Assembly: GCA_024138015.1 (NCBI GenBank) | Contig: JAMXBB010000010.1 | Location: forward strand, 48,900,440-48,964,439 | Direction of reading: 5' to 3' | From: Lumnitzera littorea | Lineage: Eukaryota; Streptophyta; Magnoliopsida; Myrtales; Combretaceae | DNA length: 64,000 nucleotides | Shown: piece by piece, positions 26,204 to 36,743 of the stretch | How positions within the stretch are numbered: the first letter of the stretch is position 1 | Layout of the letters: every line of letters starts with the position of its first letter | Notes under the pieces: model-generated | Seen by the model: only the letters and a program-made list of their open reading frames with translations | Told to the model about the DNA's origin: nothing | The model's database searches: none | Made by a program: the position numbers and the translations under genes

Positions 26204-27732
26204 ATGATACCTCCAAGGCAAAGACAACCTGACCCTATTGAAGGAACTAATCAAGAGAAAAATGTTAATACTATAACCAATGATTAAAATCCACCTCCAA
26301 CTGGGGACACTAATCAAGGTGATAGCATATAGGAAGGTGTCCTTGATAATGTACAATTAACGTGTGAGCTGCGGGAGACTAATTAGAACCTAAGTGAACT
26401 TATGGTGATGTTTTCTCAATATGCGTCTACTTTGGCTACCGTTGCTACTATGCAACAAGGAGCAACTTCCTCAGATCCTTCTAATGTGGTGCAACAATAT
26501 ACCCCACCCAAACCTTCGGTTGTCAATGAGCATGTTGTTCCTAACATTGGAGAATAACTTCATGCTATAGAACCTACAGCTACACAAGATTCGTTACCTA
26601 AAGTAAGGAATCAAGGAGTTCAGATTGGGGGCTCATCATCTTCACATGTTATGCCATGTGTCACAATTATTGACTCTGTTCAACCAACACCAATGAATCC
26701 CATGTCTACAAGATCTACACCTGTGAATCTAACACCTATGCATCTTACTCCTACGATGTCACTAAGGGCCAAAGCATCAACTCAGAGAGGTTCATTTGTA
26801 ACCAAAGAAGATTTAAATATATATTTAAAGGAGATACAAGCAAAATCTACAGTTGGGATACCGGAACTAAAGCTTCCTATCACCAACGCATTGCCACGAA
26901 GTCATATACTAAGGATTATATCAATCCGAAGTTCATGCTATTTAATGGCAAGAAGGAAAGTGCTAAAGAACATTTGCTAAAATTCATCGAGACGCTAGAA
27001 GTCTACGGCCTAGATGACGATTTGAAACTGAAAGAATTCTCCAAGTCACTCACTGAGAAGGCATACACCTGATATGTTAATCTCCCTCCAAGATTAGTAG
27101 ATTCGTGGGGTAATACGTGTAAGATGTTTTTGGAGAAGTTATTCTCCACAGAAGAGAGAGTCACCATTACTAACATAGGAAGGATCTGACAAAAGTCTAA
27201 AGAAGACCTAATGGATTATATCGAGCACTTTAGGGAGCGCTCATTAGATATACAAGACATTTGTGATGAGAGAGAGTTGATCAAGATTTGTATCCAAGGG
27301 ATGTTTTTTAAGTATGCGATCTACCTTGAAAACCTTTCATTGGCCTCCTTTGCTGCGTTAGTTGAGAACACGTGAAGGACCAACAACTCAATGGCATGAC
27401 AAAGAAGTGAAGTTAGGAGATTCAACAAGCGCATGTTGTTTGTAAGTGCAACTCAGGGCGAATCACCAAGGAGAGCAAAGAAACAAAGAGATGATAAGCC
27501 TATTAACTTTAGGCCATCTTTGACATATCCTTGTCCTATGACTAAAGTGCATCAAATGCTCAACTAGTGGCTCAATGATGGAAATATCAAGCTTCCGAGG
27601 GTCGAGTGCTTCCCGACAAATGAAGAAAAGGTTGATCCCAAATATTGTAGATTTCATCGGATTATTGGTCACCCAACTAAAGATTGTTTCACTTTAAAGA
27701 AAATATTCAATGATCGAGTTGCACGTGGTGGG
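26204..27732 (+). pseudogene. Element D gag, decayed
   Basis: Starts at ATG 26,204 (MIPPRQRQPD). It has a Gln/Thr/Pro-rich N-terminal part with several stops, then a frame change near 26,900. From 26,902 one frame runs through to 28,548. The capsid region has NPKFMLFNGKKESAKEHLLKF and later SKEDLMDYIEHFRERSLDI. A Tat-type zinc motif, YCRFHRIIGHPTKDCFTLK (C..H...GH....C), lies at about 27,640-27,700. Trp and Gln codons are turned to stops at several places (for example TGA at 27,070). Its role in intact relatives is particle formation and RNA packaging. Confidence 0.8.
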
Positions 27733-28548
27733 TTGATCATTGATAACAATGATGTCAGAAACAATCCACTTCCTACCCATAACAACCAAAGGGGTGCTGT
27801 CAACGCCATTAGCCATGATCCCATCGCCACTAAAATAATTGATGCCCAAACTATTGGAAATGATGAAGATAAAGGAAAGTCAATTGAAGCTCAGGATGAT
27901 GAACACCCACCTATTGTTACGACATTATTGAAGGTAGTTAACTGTAGGAATTTCTTTGATCTCTTGGGATTCAATGAGAAAGCTCGACTTGTGGCAGCAA
28001 CTACACTCATACAGATCTTTGAGAGTCAATACATAGGGTACAGTGCAACGCAGCCTGTAAAGAAGATGGCTACAACATATGAAAATGCCATTCTATTTAT
28101 TGATGCAGACATGTGTGTGAAGAATTCTAATGACAATCGCCCCATATATGTGAAAGGCATGCTTAATGGGTCTTCGGTCAAGAGAACATTCATTGATAAT
28201 GGTTCTCCATTAAATATCATGCCAATGAGCACTTTTAAGGCTGCTAGAATTGACATCCGACAATTGGTTAAACAGCCTATATCAATAAATGGATTTAGCC
28301 ATGCCCCTATAGATTCTATTGGGTATGTTAATGTTGATCTCAAGATTGGCCCTATCCATGGTACTACTACCTTTCATGTGATTGATGCGCTGGTCCAATA
28401 CCATATACTCATTAGTAGGAAATGGCTACACAATCACAACTTGGTCCCATCTACACTTCATCAATGTATTAAAGGCCATTGGAAAGTAAAGGAATTTCAT
28501 TTGAATGGGAACAGGTCCATGAGGAGGCAATTCAAAAGATCAAGATGA
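27733..28548 (+). CDS. Element D gag C-terminus and aspartic protease, longest open frame here
   Basis: The 271-codon open part of the gag-pol frame. After a Gag C-terminal linker it holds a Tat-type aspartic protease: DNRPIYVKGMLNG, then TFIDNGSPLNIMPMSTF with the catalytic position reading DNGS where relatives have D-G-G-S or D-S-G-S, then LISRKWLHNHNLVPSTLHQC. The last 20 or so codons have left the family sequence. The following RNase H domain is in another frame from 28,491, so a deletion joined protease directly to the end of RT. The antisense frame at 28,026-28,343 is its shadow. Being open is probably chance survival, because the gene on both sides is broken. Confidence 0.8.
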   Translation: MIIDNNDVRNNPLPTHNNQRGAVNAISHDPIATKIIDAQTIGNDEDKGKSIEAQDDEHPPIVTTLLKVVNCRNFFDLLGFNEKARLVAATTLIQIFESQYIGYSATQPVKKMATTYENAILFIDADMCVKNSNDNRPIYVKGMLNGSSVKRTFIDNGSPLNIMPMSTFKAARIDIRQLVKQPISINGFSHAPIDSIGYVNVDLKIGPIHGTTTFHVIDALVQYHILISRKWLHNHNLVPSTLHQCIKGHWKVKEFHLNGNRSMRRQFKRSR

Positions 28549-28984
28549 TCTTAACTTCTCTTCAGACTATGACCATGCCTATCAAAGAATTGCCATTGAT
28601 TTTATATCTTATGTCTACCAACAAGTCCATTGGAGCCCTACTTGCGTAAGAAGTTGATGGTTGAGAGCGACCTTTATACTATCTGAGCTGAACCCTTCAA
28701 GGCAGCGAGGTCAAGTACCCAGCTTGTGAGAAACATTGTCTTATGCTAGTATTTGCCACTTGCTTGCGCATAAGATCAATCCGGTAACTCATTCGGATCC
28801 AATTAAGTATTTATTGTCATGACCGGCTTTATCAGGACAAGTTGCTAAGCGGTTACTCCTTCTTAGAGAATTTGGCATCTCAATGAAATCCCCTAAGACT
28901 ATCAAGTCACAAGCCTTGGCCGATCTATTAGCACACTTCCCAAATAGCCTAAAAGGGCTTGACTAAAGGTATAATACCAGTTGA
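28491..28984 (+). pseudogene. Element D RT connection and first RNase H, RT core deleted
   Basis: The frame begins SFEWEQVHEEAIQKIKM, the end of the RT thumb/connection. The first RNase H follows: LILYLMSTNKSIGALLA, then a stop, EVDG, stop, ERPLYYLS and later KSQALADLLAHFPN-like residues with several stops and frame changes. None of the RT finger or palm motifs (including Y/F-x-D-D) occurs between the protease and this point. In relatives about 200 or more residues lie there. The loss looks like one deletion at about 28,460-28,490. Confidence 0.75.
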
Positions 28985-29420
28985 ATTTCATGAAGATACT
29001 CTGATGTTCGAGGCGGATGGTGAATGGACACTTTAATTTGATGGTTCTACGGGAGATCAAGGCTGGGGAACAAGAATCGTATTGACATCACTTGAGGGTC
29101 AAGAGATACCCTTAGCATTTAAACTTGATTTTCGATGCACCAATAATGAAGCCGAGTATGAGGCATTATTACTTGGTTTGTTGTTTGTACAAGGAATTAA
29201 AATGCATAATTTATGTATTTAAGGTGATTCGAATTTAATCGTTAAATAGGCTATGGGTAAGTTTGGATTGAAGGAACCTACACCTACGCCTTATAAGGCT
29301 ATAGTATAGGTTATGGTAAAAAAATTTAATTCTGTACGGTACAAGCACACAAGTTGATCGGTGAATAAGTATGCCGATGCATTGGCCATGTTAGCATATA
29401 AAATGCCGATTCAAGATGCT
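28985..29420 (+). pseudogene. Element D second (archaeal-type) RNase H, decayed
   Basis: One frame reads EWTL, stop, FDGS then GWGTRIVLTS, DFRCTNNEAEYEALLLGL, GDSNLIV, and finally NKYADALAMLA. The four acidic catalytic positions expected of this RNase H (D in FDGS, E in NEAEYEAL, D in GDSN, D in YADAL) are all present, though stops break the frame. A second RNase H of this kind is characteristic of the Tat lineage and is thought to replace the function of the first. Confidence 0.75.
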
Positions 29421-31088
29421 AGTGGTAATGTGAATATCCAAGTAGTCAAGAAATCTATCTCATGGATGGCGTTCAATTTTGTTAATGAGGATGAAGACAT
29501 GCAAGACGATTGGCGTGGCCCATTCATAGAATAGTTAACGTACCCTAATGTAGCTTCTGTTTTGGCTTTGAAGAATTTTGTTAAAATCAATGGAATGTTA
29601 TATTATAAGGGTCCAGAAGCTATTCTTTCTCAATGTATTGGTTCTAAGGAAGCTCATCTCAAGTTAGACAAGTATCACCTAATCTGGTGTAGGGAGGAAA
29701 GGCCATTACTATATCATCGTATTCAGTGTGCAAGGTATTATTGGCCATTGATGGCTAAAGACGCACTTTAAGTGCAAGTACATTGCCCTAAGTGTTCTGA
29801 GCTTCTCGACCAGAGTTAATGTAATTTTGTATCTAGTGTTGGAGACTGAAGGCACCCATACATCGATTACTTGAGGAACAATGTATTATTAACGAATAGT
29901 ACGGACGCGAAGCTTGTAAAGCGAAAGGCCAAGAAGTATCTTATGCATGAAGGTGAGCTTTACAAAGTATCGTTTATGGGAAAACCCCTAAAGTGTATTG
30001 CTCCTCTTGAAACGGAAACAGTTTTGACTGAAGTGCACGCTAGAGAGTGCGAGGAGCATCAAAAAAGAAGGAAACTATATTATTATCTACTTGATAGAAG
30101 ATACTATTGGCTAACAATGGAAGTGGACACTTTCAACTTCACTAAGAAGTGTGTTGTCTGTCAATAGCATGGCGATGCCATTCATGCTCCTGTGGTCACA
30201 CTCCATAACATCACAACTCCTTAGCCTTTTCACATGTAGGCTTTTGACCTTATTAGACCTATACATCCACCATCGAGAGGATGCATCTGGATTTTGGCAG
30301 GAACAAAATGCTTTACAAAGTGGGTAGAGGCAACTCCTTTAAGGAAGGCTACAGGACTAACAGTTGCGGGTTTCATGAAGCAGAATATCATATGTAGGTT
30401 CGGAATCCTGAAGCGTATTTTATCTGATAATGGCACTCCTTTTATCATTCGCATGTCCGCCAACCACTGGTTTCCTATAATATTGACCATGTAAAGTCTA
30501 CACCGTATTACCCGAAAGGAAATGGACAAGATGAGTCCACTAACAAGAGCTTTTTAAAGATACTTAGTCACATGGTTCATGATAATCATAAGGTATGGCA
30601 TGACAAGCTACCATTAGCGCTTTGGGCCTATAAGACATCTAAACGAAGGCCGAAGCAAGCAACTCCTTTTTCTCTAGTATATGGGACTAAGGCAGTAGTT
30701 CCCATAGAAGTCTTGATCCCATTTGCTAGGTTAGCAATTAATACTGAGCTCGAACTTGACACATTGCGAGTGATAGATCTAGAAGCATTAGATGAAAGGC
30801 ATGATATCGCCAAACATAATCTCCTTAATTATCAGCATAAGCTTGGAGTAGCATACAACTGTTTGGTGAGAAAGAGATCATTCCAACAAGGTGACAAGGT
30901 GACGTCGTACTTCGTACAACCGAGTATGTGCGCCGAGGTACCCTAACACCCAAGTTTACACCAAAATAGGAAGGACCTTTCGCAGTTGAAGAAGTGTGCG
31001 AAAGCAGATATTGCAAACTTAAGAATCCTAGCATGGATGCTATTATTGCTCCTATCAATTTTCAATATATCAAAAAGTTCCATTTATA
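29421..31088 (+). pseudogene. Element D integrase, with a doubled N-terminal module
   Basis: Two successive segments resemble the linker and H2C2 zinc finger that precede plant Ty3 integrases. The first is at 29,500-29,820 (KNFVKINGMLYYKGPEA to RYYWPLMAKDAL, HCPKC). The second is at 29,862-30,170 (VLLTNSTDAKLVKRKAKKY to RRYYWLTMEVDTF, KKCVVC). The core follows with D (AFDLI), D (SDNGTPF) and E (NGQDESTNK) in separate frames, then LPLALWAYKTSKR and TPFSLVYGTKAVVPIEV. It ends with KWEGPFAVEEV-like and INFQYIKKFHL at 31,088. Trp to stop changes (for example in T-stop-PFHM) and one frame change at about 30,500 disable it. Confidence 0.8.
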
Positions 31089-31808
31089 AAAAGGAAACTA
31101 TAGTAAAGCTAAATGAATGAAAGTTACAACTTGAGTTGTACAAGCTTGTTTTACATATCTATTTCTATTATTGTCTCCTTTGCATACCTTAGGTTAAAAA
31201 AATAATAATAACAAAGTATTGGTGTTTGTAATGTTGCTACTTAGTAAGAGACTTGTCTTCCGAGTACGCAATATACACCTATCATATGAGTTGTCGATTA
31301 GTTGAAGCTTTGACTCCCAGGTGCACTATATGATGTTCTATCAAATAAGACAATGACTTGCACTATTTGAGTATACATTCGTAGAGCATGTAAAAATAGT
31401 TAAGTAGTGAGTAATCCCCCCTTAACTTACAACATAACTATCTAATGGAACTAATATTCCTCGTTTCAATCAATATCTCCATACTATTGGATCATATATT
31501 CGAATCCTTGCTTGCAAACGGAATACACTTCCACTACGCAAGGTTTTCTTGAAAATTTATGAAGCCATGAAGTAAACTATTATGTAAAGTGTTGCTAAGG
31601 AAGTGTAATGTTTTCTAAGCGCATAATGATGTGAACTTTCAAGAGCTTACTAAATCAACAAACAACTTTCGACAATTCACGATGTTCCATGTAAAGGCAT
31701 GGATCTCAAATAAGCGAGAAGCGAAACTACACATACTGAGTTTAACAAGTCCTTACACTCCATTTTAAAAAAAAAAAAAGGAGTGCAAAGAGAACAAAAG
31801 TAATACTA
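31089..31808. other. Non-coding space between integrase and the antisense gene
   Basis: The sense integrase and the antisense PMD gene end facing each other across about 720 bases. No frame or repeat is recognised. A run of A lies at 31,767-31,780. It probably holds the 3' ends of both transcripts. Confidence 0.4.
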
Positions 31809-32897
31809 TCAATACTTGACACTAGATGCTACAATAGAATCAAGATCTATACCTACAAGATGCTCCTCTCTCTCGAGTTCTGCTTTTGCAAGTTTGGCTT
31901 TGAGTAGCTTACATCTTTCCTCAACGTCTAAACTACCCAATAGCTTTTAAGCTTCAGCTGTAATGATTTCCATCTTGTTGAGCTTGAACTTGAAGGCACG
32001 TACTGTAGTGACACTACTAATCAAAAGTTTGAGATTTTCTTTGGATAGCGAGCACCAAGCCTCATCAAATAACCCTACAGCTTACCCAAGTAGGCCCAAG
32101 ATATGAGTAGTCACATTGGAATCCAAACAGACCGATCCTATCTAAAAATCCCCCTCCATCCTATGTAAGCGCTCTAGTGGTGCTAGCAGGTTAGAAGATA
32201 TCGTGAAGCCATGAAAGAAGGAAGTATCTTCTAAGCTCACTACCATCTTGGTTGCAGATCCTTTATCTCCATGTTGTATTGTTCTAATCTCTAGGGGAAG
32301 TGATGATGTAGGATCCCTTAATATAGGCAAAGTCGCGTCACTACAAAGGGTAGGAACGTTGCTAACTACAATAGCATCCATGGAAGCATTAGGAGCAACA
32401 TGTCTCTCTTCATTACAAAACCTTACACCCATCAAAGCATCAGTAAATGCTTGGATCACACTTTCCTCTAAGAATAAAAATTTGCTATCTTCACAATCAT
32501 CAATGATATTGAACACATCATAGATTGAAATATTACCATAAGTGTCTTCATCAACCTGTTTTGTAGAGTTTTTTCTATCATTGAATTATCCCTCTTGGTC
32601 ATCATCAATGTTTGTTACGGAATTTTCTCTATCATCATCTGTATGTTTAAGAGAATTCCCATAATCAACCAACTCAATGTCACCTTCTCCTTCGTCTACA
32701 ATCTTAGTAATGGCAGGTGAATTTTTAGCTTGAAGTACCTTTGCCATACCGTAGCGACTTGGAAAAGGATGAGTGACAGGAAGGATACTTTGACTTGAAG
32801 AAGTTCCTTTAGGGACGCTACCACTCATTCCATCAAGATGATGCTTCATCACTTTTTGTTTAGTAGAAGTGGCATCCTTCTCCTTTCCCTTCTGCTC

Positions 32898-32995
32898 CTG
32901 TGACATATATAAAATTAAGAAAACTAAGGAGAGTAAGTTTTAAGAAAATATTAGTGTATAAAAGAGGAGGCAGGAGAGTGTAATGATAATGTTAC
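32898..32995 (-). other. PMD gene intron 2
   Basis: 98 bases, GTAACATT donor and ATATGTCACAG acceptor, phase 0, T-rich. The frame is continuous on both sides. Confidence 0.75.
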
Positions 32996-34022
32996 CTCAT
33001 GAATGCAACTACGCTTAGGTTATCTAATGACTAATGGGGGAGAGGGTGAGCATTCGCTTTGTAATTTAACCCAAGCATCATCAGATGACTTTGGATTATT
33101 AGATGATTTTGGGTCTTCTTTAAGTCGAAAGTGAAATTCATATCTCCAGATGACTATTTCAGGAAAATCTCCTTCAACTGTCTCTAAGACATACTTCTTA
33201 AACCCATCCAAGCAATTTTTCCAATATGTAAGCCAGCCACTCGAAGCAACCCCAGAACGACTCATAGAAGGAAAGAATAATTGCCTGATCCTCCAATGAA
33301 TGTTCTTCCGATTCTTAAGTTTGAACGTCTTGCAACACTCATCAAAACTTTGGTTAATGACCAAATCATGAGGCATTCCTTAATCAAACCCTAGTTGTCG
33401 AACAACTCGATTAGGTGAATATTTCATGACACTACACTTAAGGAAGCAATTAAAAGCATTGACCCAATAATGAAGTGACGGAAGACCTCCAGGTGTACTC
33501 CATAAGACAAACTCTATCTCGACATTAGAAGGCTCATCATGAAGCTTTATCAAGTTTACCAAGTCCTTTGAACCGAAAAGGTAGATTTCTGAGTACCATT
33601 CATATTTAAGCAATTCCTTTGTGTATGGATGAAAGCTAAACTCATGACAAGTATCAATGACATTCTTTAAAGTACTTGGGAGTTTTCTATTGACCCATCC
33701 CCAAGCCCGGGGCTTGACGGTATCAAAATGTATTAGCGAGAGACCAGAATATCTAATATAATGCTTATAGAAGAACATATGAAGAAACACCAAGTCTACG
33801 TATGACACCACAACGCATCTCCCTTACGAGCGTACCAAAGCTTCATGAAAGAGGTCCAAACACCTATATAAGGAACCCAAGTAAAAAGGCCCCAAAGCAA
33901 AACATTCCCCTTACACAATACGAATAGCCATGTGGAAGAGTCGAAGACTAACGCCTTTTTCAGGCCCCCTTGGGAACATAAATGATGACAACTAACAAGC
34001 AATGAAAGCTTCCAACTCGTAC

Positions 34023-34124
34023 CTGAAATGTAAAGAAAGACTGATTACGTTAGGGTTATAAAGTAAACATCAATAGGAAAAAGGGTAAAGAATAACTATG
34101 CTACATTAAAATGTAGGAACTTAC
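34023..34124 (-). other. PMD gene intron 1
   Basis: 102 bases, GTAAGTTC donor and TTTACATTTCAG acceptor, phase 2. Joining restores the Lys codon between CysAA and GTyr. It is T-rich as plant introns are. Confidence 0.75.
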
Positions 34125-35099
34125 TTGCACTGATATCGAGGCCCCATCTTATCACCCTTGTTTAGTCTAAAGAAATGTTTGATCTACGCACTAAGCATAC
34201 CATGTCTACGAGTATCTAAAGCTTCTCTTTTGTCCACTTCTAATAGTTCAATTAGTGCTCGATCATCTTTTGAGATTGAAGTTATGGTGATGTCGGTCAA
34301 TCTAAGATTAGGAAGGCTCAGAAGGACTGCAACATCCTCTAGTGTTGGAGTGATCTCACCCCATGCTGTGACAAAGGTATGTGAGTGAGTACTCCAACGG
34401 GACATGACAGCTTGTCAAGTTTCTATTTCTTGTGGGTGGTGCAAAGTTAAACGAGAAGACACTCATATGGGGTAATACACCCTCGCTTCTTCCAAAACGG
34501 ATGTATATATAGGATTCTTGAAAATGTACATCACCCAAGACAACCAACCATTCACTATGTGCTTTGGGCCATCAAAACTACTATAAAAAAGAGGGATTTC
34601 TTTCTTCTCAATTCTAAAGTGCAGCACAAAATCTGCTTCTATCTCAACCCTCTTATGTACTGGAGGTTCTTGTCTTATAAAACACAACTTGCCATCTCTA
34701 AGTGGACGTAGATGTGTATCTCGCCTCTTTATATCTCTCCAGAAGAAGTCACCTTCAATAATTGGGTCTACTCATTTATCTTGAAGTAAGGGTGCTAACG
34801 GAGTGTGATCCTTAAAATATGCCAAAATTTCATTGTTTTTATCAGTATTATTGCTACGAGAACGGCTCTTCCCAGATTCTTTGCCCATGTCAATAACCCC
34901 TAAAGGTAGTAGTGATGTCTGTATGTAAGTATGAAAGAAAGTGAGCACCTGTACATGAAGGTAAGTAAGAGGGTCAGTAGAAGTAAGGTGCATTTGAAAA
35001 GTATGACATCCAATTATGAAAACTAGAGATGACATATATGCATAAGGACTCTTGCTATACGTGATGACAATACGCAATTCACACATGAGATTAGTGATA

Positions 35100-36075
35100 C
35101 TATGCCCAACTCACATGCATATGATGATGTTTAAATGATGTTTTCCAGCATGTGTTCATGTTAGAAGACTAATGTTCAACACCTCATGTTCAATTCGTGT
35201 AATGGGACCTCACATCACGTTTAGTGCTCACATCGTATCCAACATTATGTTCAAGAGTTATGTAGTTTTCAAGACTCATGCCATCATCTAGCCTCATGTT
35301 AAGTTCATGCCTCACAACGTGTTCAAGCCTTGTGTTGAGTTCGGGCCTCATGCCATATCATTTCAACACTTATGATATATTTAAGATTCATTCCATATTC
35401 AAAGCTCATGTTACACTCATTGATTGTGCCATGTTGAGGATTCATATTGAATTCAAAACTCGTGATCATGGCTTATGCTCACTCACATTCAATCCTAAGA
35501 TGCAACCCTCATGTTCACTCATGATCAAGCCTCATGTATCAAAGCTTATGTTTGATGCACATGATGAGACTCATGTTTAGCTCAAATACCAAAAGTGCTA
35601 CACTCAAGTTGCATACTTGACTCACGCATACTCATATAAAAAGTTTAAAAGTGCTCATGTTAGAAGCATAAACATGCTCGTGCCAAAGAGACTATGCTAA
35701 ATTAAAGTGTTCAATCCTCATGTGTTCAAGCACAAGATTTATGTCTTGTTCATGTACGTTGAGCTCGCAAACTCGCGCTCTACTCTTGTGCGTTCATGTT
35801 TAATGTTTATGTTCAAATTCACATTTTATGGTTATGTAGAGGCCTCATAGTTCTTCTACATGATTATTCCATAAGTGTTTGTATTGAGGGGCAGTGAAGT
35901 TCATTTCACGTATTGCCTCATGAGTGCCTATGTTAAAGAGAGGTTATGTTCAAGTCAAGCATGTCACTCTCATATGTTCATGTCTAAGACTCGTGTTTAA
36001 ACTGTATGAGCTCAGTTCATGCTTGACTCTCATGTACTCGTGTATGCATATCCTTACAATTTGAGACTCATGATT
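35100..36075. repeat. Degenerate TCATGTT/TTCAAG low-complexity repeat
   Basis: Nearly 1 kb made of drifting variants of a short unit such as ctcatgttcaagcc / actcatgtt, with tcatg or ttcatg recurring every 10-25 bases. It lies directly upstream (antisense) of the PMD start codon. The open frame at 35,278-35,580 is a product of the repeat. It could be an expanded microsatellite or part of the promoter region of the antisense gene. Confidence 0.7.
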
Positions 36076-36169
36076 TGATTCACATTTTATGTCACAATTG
36101 GCTTTATAGAAGTTACAAAAGGAGGCCACGTATGACCTAAGTGTTATACCTCTTTGCTACCACCCAATG

Positions 36170-36395
36170 ATGAAGATTGGTACTCAAGTCATGATCACAA
36201 ACCCTTGACCCTCGATTGGCAAACAGTCACGATTCGGGCGGTAAAGAGTCTACCCTCTTTAAACTGTGCCGATTTGCTGAGTATTGCTAGTTCAAGATGT
36301 GGTCCTCAAGTTATGATCGCAGACTTTTAGCCTTCAACTGCAAGAGGTTACAATTCGAGCGATGAAGAGATCTTCTTTAAACTAATCCTCAAATG
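36170..36395. repeat. Two-copy tandem duplication of ~120 bp
   Basis: The block ggtactcaagtcatgatca...cacgattcgggcggtaaagag (about 36,179-36,250) recurs as ggtcctcaagttatgatcg...acaattcgagcgatgaagag (about 36,301-36,370), each followed by a ctttaaact run. The copies are clearly diverged. They have no coding content. Confidence 0.65.
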
Positions 36396-36743
36396 TTGAT
36401 TAAGCTAACTACAAAGCAAGGACAATGATGATATGTCAGTTTCAAAATTTAAAGAAAAAGGGGAGGAGAAGGATGTCATAATTAATTACTAAAAGACACG
36501 CATTAAAGCACAAGGAAAGTCATAAGAATAAAGAATATCAAGTAATAGAGACCATCTTAATACCATCTCAATATTCAGCACAGAGAAGAAAGATCAAAGC
36601 TAAAGGAAAGTGCCTGGACTGGGAAACTACATACAAGAACGTTACTGCCTTAATCGAAGAAATCGAATGGTTATTGAAATATTGGACTTAAGTAAATGAA
36701 GTGCGACAGAAGTCAAACTTGAAAGGAAATCACTAAGAATCAC

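Larger units (their letters stand above)
31809..34888 (-). pseudogene. Antisense plant mobile domain (PMD) gene of element D, three exons
   Basis: Model on the minus strand: exon 1 34,888-34,125, exon 2 34,022-32,996, exon 3 32,897-31,809. Exon lengths 764, 1,027 and 1,089 sum to 2,880, exactly 960 codons with the final TGA, and all recognisable pieces share this frame. Introns are short with GT-AG ends (GTAAGT to TTTCAG; GTAACA to GTCACAG). PMD-family (aminotransferase-like, plant mobile domain) motifs occur in order: FDGPKHIVNGWL, HTFVTAWGEITPTLEDVAVL, FMFPRGPEKGV, ALGPFYLGSLY, VSYVDLVFLHMFF, PYTKELL, and NRVVRQLGFD. The C-terminal third is charged and ends in a short coiled-coil-like helix (about LDVEERCKLLKAKLAKAEL). 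About 13 in-frame stops, each a transition from Gln, Arg or Trp, break it; I see no frameshift. PMD proteins such as MAIN/MAIL1 of plants act in silencing and genome stability, and related domains are known in Tat-type elements. Confidence 0.8.

Noticed and set aside
28026..28343. 105-codon minus-strand frame
   Set aside because: Shadow of the protease frame on the other strand, with no motif.
32248..32523. 91-codon plus-strand frame
   Set aside because: Antisense shadow of PMD exon 3.
33796..34002. 68-codon minus-strand frame
   Set aside because: Out of phase with the PMD exon 2 frame, which carries the family motifs over the same bases.
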